Of a stretch of DNA of 6,234 nucleotides, positions 1 through 6,234 are shown one piece after another. Origin of the DNA: Candidatus Latescibacterota bacterium. Lineage in GTDB: Bacteria > JAAXHH01 > JACQVL01. The DNA lies in assembly GCA_016209865.1 (NCBI GenBank), contig JACQVL010000100.1, positions 1-6,234 on the forward strand. The letters are read 5' to 3'. The notes below the pieces were generated by a model. It did no database searches and had not been told where the DNA came from. It worked only from the letters and a program-made list of their open reading frames with translations. The translations under genes and the position numbers were made by a program. Each line of letters opens with the position of its first letter. Position 1 is the stretch's first letter.

Positions 1-539
1 ATGACATCCACCTGATCCGACCCCGGGCGCGGGGCGAGATCGACATCATCGCACCGTAACGCCGGGTCGACCAGTCCGGCCGTGACGACGATCGCGGCCC
101 GATCCCGGTGCGCGTTGTAGAGCTGACCGCTCATCTGGGCGGTGCCCACGATCGCGTGCACGTTGACGAACGCGGGCTGGCCCGTCGCCTGGTGGTAGCC
201 ATGCGCCATCGAGATGACGATGCCTTCGTGCAGCCCGATGATGAGGGGGAGACCCGTCGCATCAGCTAAGGCATCAAACAGACCGACCTCGGTCGACCCC
301 GGGTTGGCAAACACATACTCGACGCCCGCCGCCTTGAGTTGCTCGACGAGCAGCGCCCCTCCCGTCCCGGTGACGGTCCGGCAGGTCTCCCGGCTGCGGG
401 AGACGCGGGCGTCTGAGGCCTCGACGTGAGTCAGGACGGCGTCGAGGGTGTGCAGGGTCAGCCCTGTCGCGGCCACGCCGCGGATGAACCCGCGCCGGGA
501 CAGCCGGTGATCGAGGAGTCGTGCGACGAGGTCGTGCAT
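1..539 (-). CDS. Tat-signal thiamine-diphosphate-dependent enzyme (N-terminal part, truncated by window edge)
   Basis: The first 179 residues are present; the 3' end lies outside the window. After a basic start, residues 14-20 read SRRGFIR, a very good twin-arginine motif. A mildly hydrophobic stretch follows (about 21-36), so export as a folded protein is likely. From about residue 58 the protein matches the N-terminal pyrimidine-binding domain of ThDP enzymes (acetolactate synthase / benzoylformate decarboxylase superfamily). It shows GVEYVFANPGSTE at 72-84, the LHEG segment at 103-106 with the expected catalytic Glu105, MAHGYHQATG at 111-120, and the GTAQ and IVVTAG strands near 132-155. 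Family members decarboxylate 2-oxo acids or join the resulting aldehyde units. The substrate cannot be told, because the central and PP domains are missing. The ATG at 539 is chosen because a good Shine-Dalgarno lies 5 nt upstream and it places the RR motif correctly. The family call is firm; the exported location is likely. Confidence 0.88.
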   Translation of the reverse strand, partial: MHDLVARLLDHRLSRRGFIRGVAATGLTLHTLDAVLTHVEASDARVSRSRETCRTVTGTGGALLVEQLKAAGVEYVFANPGSTEVGLFDALADATGLPLIIGLHEGIVISMAHGYHQATGQPAFVNVHAIVGTAQMSGQLYNAHRDRAAIVVTAGLVDPALRCDDVDLAPRPGSDQVDV

Positions 540-544
540 GGGAA

Positions 545-552
545 CACCTCTT
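545..552 (-). promoter_or_regulatory. Ribosome binding site of the ThDP enzyme gene
   Basis: On the minus strand AAGAGGTG lies 5 nt before the ATG at 539. It is a strong Shine-Dalgarno match. It settles the start codon and therefore supports the N-terminal twin-arginine signal as a translated part of the protein. Confidence 0.75.
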
Positions 553-612
553 GTGATGATGGAGAGTCGCCAGGGATGGAGCCTGATGGCTCACTGGTCA
601 CCCAACAGTAAG

Positions 613-629
613 AACAAGAGGCGTGCCAA
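613..629 (-). promoter_or_regulatory. Sigma-54 (RpoN) -24/-12 promoter for the ThDP enzyme gene
   Basis: The minus strand from 629 to 613 reads TTGGCACG, then CCTC, then TTGTT. The RpoN consensus is YTGGCACG-N4-TTGCW. Every fixed position agrees except the -12 C, which is T. The GG and the G of the -12 dinucleotide have exact spacing. The predicted transcription start is about position 602, giving a leader of about 60 nt before the ATG at 539. The gene immediately upstream encodes a sigma-54 activator, which strengthens the call. The imperfect -12 element could lower the activity. Seen by eye; no scoring matrix was run. Confidence 0.7.
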
Positions 630-795
630 CGTCGAGGCGCATGACGAAGGGGAGACCGTCAGGATGCGCAAGAGCCTTACGGGGAGGGGAGTTAAGAGAA
701 TTGAGAGAGTGACGGAGAACGCAGGCAGGGGATGAGGGATGAAGGGGAGATCACGCCTGAATGGGCGGTTCTAACCAGTAACAGCGGGCGACTCT

Positions 796-828
796 GACCA
801 GACGTGAGGGATGTGGTCGATTGTGACC
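796..828. promoter_or_regulatory. Possible activator-binding dyads upstream of the sigma-54 promoter
   Basis: GACCA (796-800) and TGGTC (814-818) form an inverted repeat with a 13-bp spacer. GGTC (815-818) also pairs with GACC (825-828) across 6 bp. In addition ATTGTGA occurs at 820-826 and again at 844-850. The patch lies about 190-230 bp upstream of the predicted start, a usual distance for enhancer sites of NtrC-type activators. The arms are only 4-5 bp, so chance is a real alternative. Confidence 0.25.
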
Positions 829-869
829 GGGGGAATGAGGTTTATTGTGAGAGTGATGCCTATAACCTG

Positions 870-2306
870 TCAATGATCCGATGCCGTCCCGTCGATTTCG
901 TACTTCCGCATCCGGCGTTCCACCTGCTTGCGATCCAGCCCCAGAAGGGCGGCGGCCTTGCTCTTGTTGCCCTTCGTATGCGCCACGGCCACCCGGATGG
1001 CCATCTCTTCCATCGTCTCCAAGAAATTCCGGACAGTCTCGCCCCGGTCCTGCTGCATCATCGCGTGCAGCCATTCGTCTAAGCTCGCCACCGTCGTCTC
1101 CCAGGTTGGCGCGACCTTCGTCCCGACGATTTGCTCCGGCAAGTCTTTCGGTCGAATTTCTGGTCCTGGGCTGAGCACGACCGCCCGCTCGATCGCGTTC
1201 TCCAACTCCCGGATGTTGCCCGGCCAAGTGGAGGCCGTCAGGTAGGCCATCGCCACGTCCGAGATGCCGGTCACCTCCCGCTTCGTCTCGTGTGCATACT
1301 TCTGGAGGAAGAACTGCGCCAGCGCCGGGATGTCCTCCTTCCGCTCTCGCAACGGCGGGAGGACGATAGACACGTCGTTCAGGCGGTAATAGAGGTCCTG
1401 AAGGAACGTGCTATCGACGATCGCCTGTTCCAGGTTGCGATTCGTGGCCGCGATGACGCGCACGTCCGCCTTGATGGCATGGGCATGGTCGCTGCCCACC
1501 CGCTCGAACTCCCCTTCCTGGATGACGCGCAGCAGCTTGAGTTGGGCATCCGGTTTCATCGCGCCGATTTCGTCCAAGAGGATCGTCCCGCCCCTGGCCA
1601 GCTCGAACCTCCCCTTCTTCTGGCGGTACGCGTTGGTGAACGCGCCCTTCTCGTGGCCGAACAGTTCGCTTTCGAGGAGGGATTCGGCCAACGCCACGCA
1701 GTTGACCGCCACGAACGGCCGGTCCTGGCGGGGACTCCAGTGATGGATGGCGCGCGCCAGCACCTCCTTGCCCGTGCCGCTCTCCCCGCGCAGGAGGATC
1801 GTCGTCGTGCTCTGGGCCGCCCGCTGCGCGACCGCCAGGATGTCGCGCATCTTGGGGGAGTTACCGATGAGCGCCGGAACAGCACCGGCAGCTTCCTCCT
1901 GGAGATAGGCATGCTCTCGCCGGAGCCGCTCTCGCTCCATGGCCTTCTCCACGACCACGCGCAAGTGTTCCGTCTCGAACGGCTTCGGAATAAAATCGAA
2001 CGCGCCTGCCTTCATCGCCTGCACGGCACGTTCGACGCTGCCGTACGCGGTGATGACGACGACGGTGGTGTCGATCCCCTCCGCCTCGATCTGGCGGAGG
2101 ACGGCCATCCCGTCCATTCCGGGCATCTGGAGGTCGAGGATGACCAGGTCGAGGGGTTCTGTCCGGATGCGCTGGAGGCCTTCCATGCCGTTTGACGCGT
2201 GAACGACATCGAATCCTTGTGCCTCGAACCAGTCCTCGAGTTCTTCCTGGATATCCACCTCATCATCGACGATCAGAACCCGACCTTTTTTTGATGGCTT
2301 CATCAT
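870..2306 (-). CDS. NtrC-family sigma-54-dependent response regulator
   Basis: 478 residues, normal family length. The receiver domain (about 8-120) has the acidic pair Asp14/Asp15, phosphoacceptor Asp58 in [13 protein letters not shown], Thr86 and Lys108. The AAA+ domain (about 143-375) has Walker A GESGTGKE at 174-181, the sigma-54 contact loop as GAFTNA (221-226, consensus GAFTGA), Walker B LLDEIG with Asp245/Glu246, an ATNRN sensor I region, the DLYYRL arginine segment (Arg308) and [10 protein letters not shown] sensor II at 361-370. A Fis-type helix-turn-helix closes the protein (about 430-470; [12 protein letters not shown]). When phosphorylated, such proteins assemble into rings and use ATP to open sigma-54 promoter complexes. 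It lies 61 bp behind the propeller kinase gene on the same strand, so they are probable partners. The frame stays open upstream, but the receiver begins at VLIVDDE, so an ATG at 2306 (or 2303, or GTG 2309) is the sensible start. Confidence 0.95.
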   Translation of the reverse strand: MMKPSKKGRVLIVDDEVDIQEELEDWFEAQGFDVVHASNGMEGLQRIRTEPLDLVILDLQMPGMDGMAVLRQIEAEGIDTTVVVITAYGSVERAVQAMKAGAFDFIPKPFETEHLRVVVEKAMERERLRREHAYLQEEAAGAVPALIGNSPKMRDILAVAQRAAQSTTTILLRGESGTGKEVLARAIHHWSPRQDRPFVAVNCVALAESLLESELFGHEKGAFTNAYRQKKGRFELARGGTILLDEIGAMKPDAQLKLLRVIQEGEFERVGSDHAHAIKADVRVIAATNRNLEQAIVDSTFLQDLYYRLNDVSIVLPPLRERKEDIPALAQFFLQKYAHETKREVTGISDVAMAYLTASTWPGNIRELENAIERAVVLSPGPEIRPKDLPEQIVGTKVAPTWETTVASLDEWLHAMMQQDRGETVRNFLETMEEMAIRVAVAHTKGNKSKAAALLGLDRKQVERRMRKYEIDGTASDH

Positions 2307-2320
2307 CACGCTCGTTTGAA

Positions 2321-2326
2321 CCTCAC
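2321..2326 (-). promoter_or_regulatory. Weak or distant ribosome binding site for the response regulator
   Basis: GTGAGG lies 14 nt before the ATG at 2306 and 11 nt before the in-frame GTG at 2309. A poorer CGAG (2311-2314) is 4 nt before ATG 2306 and 7 nt before ATG 2303. The exact start among GTG-ATG-ATG is therefore unsettled. The 61-bp gap after the kinase stop shows no terminator, which fits cotranscription. Confidence 0.35.
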
Positions 2327-2367
2327 TGTATTTTCCTGTTCGCCAGGGGGCGTCCGCAAGAGAACGC

Positions 2368-5300
2368 TCAGCGCAATTCCCCTTCCTGCGGTGGTTGCCT
2401 CTTCCCTTTTCGCCTTTTCGCTGCTTTCTCCGCGACCAGGAGCGTGCACCGAAATTCATTCCCCTGACCCGCCACACTCCTCACCTCGATCCGTCCCCCC
2501 TGCAGTTCTGCCAGTCGCTTCGCAATCGATAAGCCTAACCCAGACTCTCCTCTCACGATCTCGGCGTCCCCGACCTGAGAGAACGGCTCGAACATTCCCT
2601 CCAACTCCGATGCCGGAATCCCTTCCCCTGTGTTCTGCACGACCACGCACACCCGCTCCGCATCCTGGATGACTCGCACTTCTACCCGTCCCCCACTACG
2701 GGTCAACTTCAGGGCATTGGTTACTAAATTGACCAGAATCTGGTGCACCCGAGTGGGGTCGGCCCATGCCAGCACCACCGGTTGCTTCACCTGTAATGCG
2801 AGGGTGATATTCTGCTCCATCGCCTGCGGCTGAAGGGCTTGTATCACATCCTGGGCCACTTCCTCGACGGAGACCTTCATCAACGTCAGTTGCAACTGGC
2901 CGGCTTCAACCCGTGCGAGATCCAGTAAATCGGCGATGAGCCGGTCCAGCCGGTTCGTATTCGCCTGGACGCGGCTGAGAGAGTACTGTTGCTTCTCGGT
3001 GAGCTCCCCCCCAATGCCTTCGAGCAGGTTGTCCACCGCCCGCTTGATGGCGGTCAGGGGGGTACGCAGTTCATGGGAAACATGGGAAATCAATGCGGAC
3101 TTGAGCTGATCCAACTCCTGGAGTCGGGCATTGGCTGCGGCTAACTCCCGATTCTGCGCCTCCGACTGACGGAAATCCAGATACCGGGCGTAGGCCACCG
3201 CGAACGCATTCGCCAGCGTCTCTACCAGCGACACATCCGTCTCTGACAGGGGGGTCTCGCTGCCCACGTAGAGCATCCCCTGAACGAACGGCACAAAGTG
3301 GAGGTGCAGGGCCTCCGGCGGGGCTTTTCCATCCAGGAACCGTTGCCGCTCAATCGGCTGGCCCTGAGCCTGGAGAAACTCGAGCCACTCCAGGAACGTC
3401 TGGCGGTCCCATCGCGTGACATACCGCAGCCGCTTCCGCCAGTGTGTCACCACCTCCTGACTGATCCCAAAGCGATCAGAAGGCAAGTCCAACTCACCGA
3501 GGCCGACACCCAGAGGATTCATCAGGGTGATCCTCATCCGTTTCGCCTGCTCATCCACGATGATCACCCCGAAGCGACGTAAGGGGACCTCCAGCGTTCG
3601 TAATCCCTCACGGATCATGGCGGTGATCCGATCCAGGTCAGCGCTCGTCTGCATCCGGGCGATCTCTGCACGCACCTGATCCACGACCCGTTCCTGCTTA
3701 CGCTGTGCGACAAATTCATGGATCCGTATGTCTATCGTCGCCGGGGTGACCGAGTAGACCAGGTCTCGGTCGACCGCCTGCACTTCAAACGTGTGGCGTC
3801 CGCGCGGCAGGTCCTGGTATTCGACCCGGCGCGCCCGAGTGATCTGCCAGTCGTGGTCGTAGCCGGTGAGCCGGTACCTGTACATCATCGCCTCCGGCCG
3901 GGTCTTGAAGCTCTGTCCGTGGAACTCGAAGGCGATCAGACGCACACTGGCAGGGATGGCCAGAACTGTGACCCCCGTGTACCGGCGATCCGACACTACC
4001 GCGTCGATGATGACGTGAGGGGGAGACGGTGCTGGAAGGCGATAGCGCGTCACCCCTTTGTTGGTGCCAAACCAGAAGGCCCCGGTCTGATCCTGCAGGA
4101 TCGCATACACATTATTGCCCGCCAGGCCATCCGGCCGGATCATCGTCTGAAAGACCTGGCCATCATACCGGCTCACCCCACCACCTAAGGTCCCGACCCA
4201 GAGCGTCCCGGCCCGATCCTGGAACAGCGACCGCACCATCGTATCTGCAAGGCCATCATGAGTGGTAAACGTGATCCAGGTCTGCCCATCGTACCGACTC
4301 ACCCCCCCGCCTTCAGTCCCGATCCAGAGCTGCCCTGCTCGATCCTCCAGCAGCGACGTCACCTTATTGCCAGCCCGCCCATCGTGGGGGGTAAACGTCG
4401 TCCAGGCCTGCCCATCGTACCGGCTCGCCCCGCCGTTCGTGCCGACCCAGAGCGTCCCCGCCCGATCTTCCAGGATCGCATACGCGTTATTGCCCCCCAG
4501 ACCGTCAGCGATGGTAAATGTCGTCCAGGTCTGCCCATCATACCGACTCACCCCTCCGCCGATGGTGCCGACCCAGAGCGTCCCCGCCCGATCCTGGAAC
4601 AGCGACCAGACCGTATTCCCCGCCAGGCCGTCGGCGATCGTGAACGTCGTCCACGTCTGCCCATCGTACCGACTCACCCCACCAGTCGTGCCGACCCAGA
4701 GCATCCCCGCCCGATCCTCTAAGAGGGACACCGCGATATTCCCCGCCAGGCCGTCGACGGTCGTGAACGTCGTCCACGTCTGCCCATCGTACCGGCTTAC
4801 CCCACCCCCATACGTGCCGACCCAGAACATCCCTGCCCGATCCTCTAAGAGGGACACCGCGATATTCCCCGCCAGGCCGGCGGCGGTCGTGAACGTCGTC
4901 CACGTCTGCCCATCGTACCGACTCACCCCGCAAAACGTACCGAACCAGAACTGTCCCTCTCGATCCTCGAGGATGGCATTGACCACGTCGCTCGCCAGCA
5001 CACTCGCGTCTTCGGTGAAAGTAGCCCACGTGTGGCCATCGTATCGACTGATGCCACTGTCGGTCCCAAACCAGAGCGTGCCCGTCTGGTCCTGGAAGAT
5101 GGTATTCACTCTATTAGCCGCCAGGCCGGCGGCGGTCGTGAACGTCGTCCACGTCTGCCCATCGCACCGGCTCAGACCGCCCTCAGTCCCGACCCAGAGT
5201 TGCCCTTCTCGATCTTCCAGCAGGGACACCACGATATTCCCCGCCAGGCCGTCGACGGTCGTGAACGTCGTCCACGTCTGCCCGTCGTACCGACTCAGAC

Positions 5301-6165
5301 CGCCCTCAGTCCCGACCCAGAACCTCCCTGACTGATCCTGCACGATCGAAGACACGTGATTGCTCGCCAGGCCATCATCGGTCGTGAACGTCGTCCAGGC
5401 CTGCCCATCATACCGGCTCAGACCGCCCCAGGTTCCGAACCAGAGTGTTCCGACTCGATCTTGGAGGATCGAGCGCACATCATCGCTCACCAGACCATTG
5501 TCTGTCGTGAACGTCGTCCACGTTTGCTCATCATACCGACTCACCCCACCGGCAGTCGCCACCCAGAGCGCCCCTCCTCGATCCTGCAGGATCGACCAGA
5601 CGTGATTGTATGCCAGGCCGTCCGTTTCGGTGAAGGCGGTCCAGGCATAGCCATCGTACTGGCTGACTCCCCCCTTGGTTCCGACCCAGAGGATGCCTGC
5701 TCGATCCTGCAGGATCGAGTGGACGCTCCCACTGGTCATCCCATCTGTCGCATCATAGGTGCACCAGTGGCCTGTTCCCGCTCCCGCTTGTTTTTGCGTC
5801 CCTCGTCCTGCCGGCATGACCGCGCCCGGTCCCGCCGGGACCTCGTAGAACGAGAACTCGTGACGGATGAGGCCGTCGGACTGGGTAGTCCCGAAGAGGG
5901 CTCCGACACGTCGTAACCCTTCTACGGCAGCCGGGTCCTTCCGGAACACCTGCCACTTGTTGAGCGCCTCCGCCGGGGTTTGGCATTCGAGGAGCCGACT
6001 GACGATGCCCTGAGGGGACATCCGCCCTTGCTCTGACGACACCTCAAAACCATGCCGCCGCAGCAGGGGCACGAGCTGCTGCTCGTACACGTCGTCGAAC
6101 TCGGTCAGGCGTTCGTGCGGGATCCAGCAGGAGAGCCGAATGAGTGTTCTGGCGGAGAGGGGCAT
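2368..6165 (-). CDS. Large double-propeller sensor histidine kinase
   Basis: 1265 residues. In order: an alpha/beta domain (about 5-110), distantly like NIPSNAP or antibiotic-monooxygenase folds; a Gly/Ala/Pro linker (about 110-131); 14 two-component propeller repeats (about 132-708, Reg_prop type, each with W-T-x-F ... DGL ... I-L-x-D-R-x-G-x-LWVGT-x-GG); a Y_Y_Y domain (about 735-815; [12 protein letters not shown]); a helical connector; a GAF-like domain (about 835-990); a coiled coil; HisKA with SHELRTPL and phosphoacceptor His1031; and HATPase_c with N box NLVTNALK (1146-1153), G1 NTGEGIP (1178-1184), F box FEPFSQV and G2 GLGL (1209-1212). It ends in a basic tail. Known relatives, the Bacteroidetes hybrid kinases, sense sugars in the periplasm. 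Here I see neither a signal peptide nor a membrane segment, so it is probably cytoplasmic. It lacks a receiver and should signal to the regulator encoded next. ATG 6165 has no Shine-Dalgarno but directly precedes the first strand of the N-terminal domain. Confidence 0.93.
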   Translation of the reverse strand: MPLSARTLIRLSCWIPHERLTEFDDVYEQQLVPLLRRHGFEVSSEQGRMSPQGIVSRLLECQTPAEALNKWQVFRKDPAAVEGLRRVGALFGTTQSDGLIRHEFSFYEVPAGPGAVMPAGRGTQKQAGAGTGHWCTYDATDGMTSGSVHSILQDRAGILWVGTKGGVSQYDGYAWTAFTETDGLAYNHVWSILQDRGGALWVATAGGVSRYDEQTWTTFTTDNGLVSDDVRSILQDRVGTLWFGTWGGLSRYDGQAWTTFTTDDGLASNHVSSIVQDQSGRFWVGTEGGLSRYDGQTWTTFTTVDGLAGNIVVSLLEDREGQLWVGTEGGLSRCDGQTWTTFTTAAGLAANRVNTIFQDQTGTLWFGTDSGISRYDGHTWATFTEDASVLASDVVNAILEDREGQFWFGTFCGVSRYDGQTWTTFTTAAGLAGNIAVSLLEDRAGMFWVGTYGGGVSRYDGQTWTTFTTVDGLAGNIAVSLLEDRAGMLWVGTTGGVSRYDGQTWTTFTIADGLAGNTVWSLFQDRAGTLWVGTIGGGVSRYDGQTWTTFTIADGLGGNNAYAILEDRAGTLWVGTNGGASRYDGQAWTTFTPHDGRAGNKVTSLLEDRAGQLWIGTEGGGVSRYDGQTWITFTTHDGLADTMVRSLFQDRAGTLWVGTLGGGVSRYDGQVFQTMIRPDGLAGNNVYAILQDQTGAFWFGTNKGVTRYRLPAPSPPHVIIDAVVSDRRYTGVTVLAIPASVRLIAFEFHGQSFKTRPEAMMYRYRLTGYDHDWQITRARRVEYQDLPRGRHTFEVQAVDRDLVYSVTPATIDIRIHEFVAQRKQERVVDQVRAEIARMQTSADLDRITAMIREGLRTLEVPLRRFGVIIVDEQAKRMRITLMNPLGVGLGELDLPSDRFGISQEVVTHWRKRLRYVTRWDRQTFLEWLEFLQAQGQPIERQRFLDGKAPPEALHLHFVPFVQGMLYVGSETPLSETDVSLVETLANAFAVAYARYLDFRQSEAQNRELAAANARLQELDQLKSALISHVSHELRTPLTAIKRAVDNLLEGIGGELTEKQQYSLSRVQANTNRLDRLIADLLDLARVEAGQLQLTLMKVSVEEVAQDVIQALQPQAMEQNITLALQVKQPVVLAWADPTRVHQILVNLVTNALKLTRSGGRVEVRVIQDAERVCVVVQNTGEGIPASELEGMFEPFSQVGDAEIVRGESGLGLSIAKRLAELQGGRIEVRSVAGQGNEFRCTLLVAEKAAKRRKGKRQPPQEGELR
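4042..5769 (-). repeat. 14 tandem propeller-blade repeats of 123-126 bp inside the kinase gene
   Basis: Fourteen in-frame units of about 41-42 codons encode the blades. Some copies are nearly identical as DNA. 4688-4794 and 4814-4920 differ at 4 of 107 positions at a 126-bp offset. 4735-4785 and 5233-5283 are identical over 51 bp, four blades apart. 4871-4915 and 5120-5164 are identical over 45 bp, two blades apart. Units with an extra Gly (GGGVSRY) encode only blades 8, 10, 12 and 13. Fourteen units fit two seven-bladed propellers, as in known propeller kinases. Counts were made by eye from the translation. Confidence 0.92.
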
Positions 6166-6179
6166 GGGTCAGGGTGTGA

Positions 6180-6210
6180 CGATACGATCGCGCTACGATT
6201 TATACGATTT
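6180..6210 (-). promoter_or_regulatory. Tandem ATCGTA repeats upstream of the kinase gene (possible operator/promoter)
   Basis: On the minus strand AAATCGTA occurs at 6210-6203 and again at 6201-6194, a 9-bp tandem. A third ATCGTA lies at 6188-6183. TATAAA (6204-6199) inside the repeats could act as a -10 element about 35 nt before the ATG at 6165, but no convincing -35 lies at the right distance. This could be an operator over the promoter; only 69 bp upstream of the gene are visible. Confidence 0.3.
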
Positions 6211-6234
6211 CTTCAGGTACACGGCGGGATGGCC

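Larger units (their letters stand above)
540..869. other. 330-bp intergenic regulatory region
   Basis: No credible gene lies here; the open frames are short and lack family features. It separates the response regulator stop from the ThDP enzyme start. From the gene outward it holds a Shine-Dalgarno (545-552), a sigma-54-type promoter (613-629), a strongly purine-skewed tract on the plus strand (681-750, 59 of 70 bases are A or G) and a patch of small dyads and repeats (about 767-850). No clear stem-loop with a T-run follows the regulator stop at 870 on the minus strand, so readthrough into the enzyme gene cannot be excluded. Confidence 0.7.

Noticed and set aside
780-869. Intrinsic terminator after the response regulator
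   Set aside because: Small dyads exist (815-828), but stems are 4-5 bp and no T-run follows on the minus strand.
751-1227. Minus-strand open frame overlapping the end of the regulator gene
   Set aside because: It is out of frame with the regulator's conserved HTH and low in recognisable features; a shadow frame.
1131-2195. Long plus-strand open frame opposite the response regulator
   Set aside because: It lies wholly antisense to a well-conserved AAA+ protein, and its translation shows no family motif. It is a high-GC shadow frame.
2286-2292. A-AAA-AAA slippery run at codons 5-7 of the response regulator
   Set aside because: A -1 shift would reach a stop after about seven codons. No stimulatory structure was evident and the full frame is intact, so programmed frameshifting is not supported.
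2307-2477. N-terminal extension of the response regulator frame
   Set aside because: The frame stays open but overlaps the end of the kinase gene and encodes a basic sequence unlike any receiver domain. The receiver fold starts just after 2306.
4262-5335. Repetitive plus-strand open frame of 357 codons
   Set aside because: Its repeats ([12 protein letters not shown] and similar) mirror the propeller blade repeats on the other strand. It has no independent support.
4042-5769. CRISPR-like regular spacing of repeats
   Set aside because: The period is 123-126 bp, everything is in frame in one protein, and there are no unrelated spacers. These are protein repeats.

Overview
This is a bacterial window of roughly 60% GC. 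All convincing genes lie on the minus strand, so the biological order runs from high to low coordinates. No mobile element, RNA gene or CRISPR array is visible. The organism cannot be fixed from the sequence. The style (a very large propeller sensor kinase, an NtrC-type regulator, a Tat-tagged thiamine-diphosphate enzyme) suggests an environmental, perhaps uncultivated, Gram-negative-type lineage; that is inference.

Layout. 6166-6234 is a short upstream region with a tandem AAATCGTA motif and an AT-rich patch. 6165-2368 encodes a 1265-residue histidine kinase: a small N-terminal alpha/beta domain, 14 propeller repeats (enough for two seven-bladed beta-propellers), a Y_Y_Y domain, a GAF-like domain, then HisKA and HATPase_c. 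No transmembrane segment or signal peptide is visible. After a 61-bp gap, 2306-870 encodes a 478-residue sigma-54-dependent response regulator (receiver, AAA+, Fis-type HTH). A 330-bp non-coding region (540-869) follows. It carries a near-consensus -24/-12 promoter facing the last gene. 539-1 is the 5' part of a thiamine-diphosphate-dependent enzyme with a twin-arginine signal; it runs off the window.

How the parts may work together. The kinase and regulator form an evident two-component pair. The regulator belongs to a class that activates sigma-54 RNA polymerase. The only strong sigma-54-like promoter I found sits just upstream of the Tat/ThDP enzyme gene, with a 5' leader of about 60 nt. 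The simplest model is a self-contained circuit in which a probably cytoplasmic double-propeller kinase senses an unknown ligand, phosphorylates the NtrC-like regulator, and switches on a probably exported ThDP enzyme. The pairing and promoter are read from sequence; the ligand, the enzyme's substrate and the regulatory link are inference.
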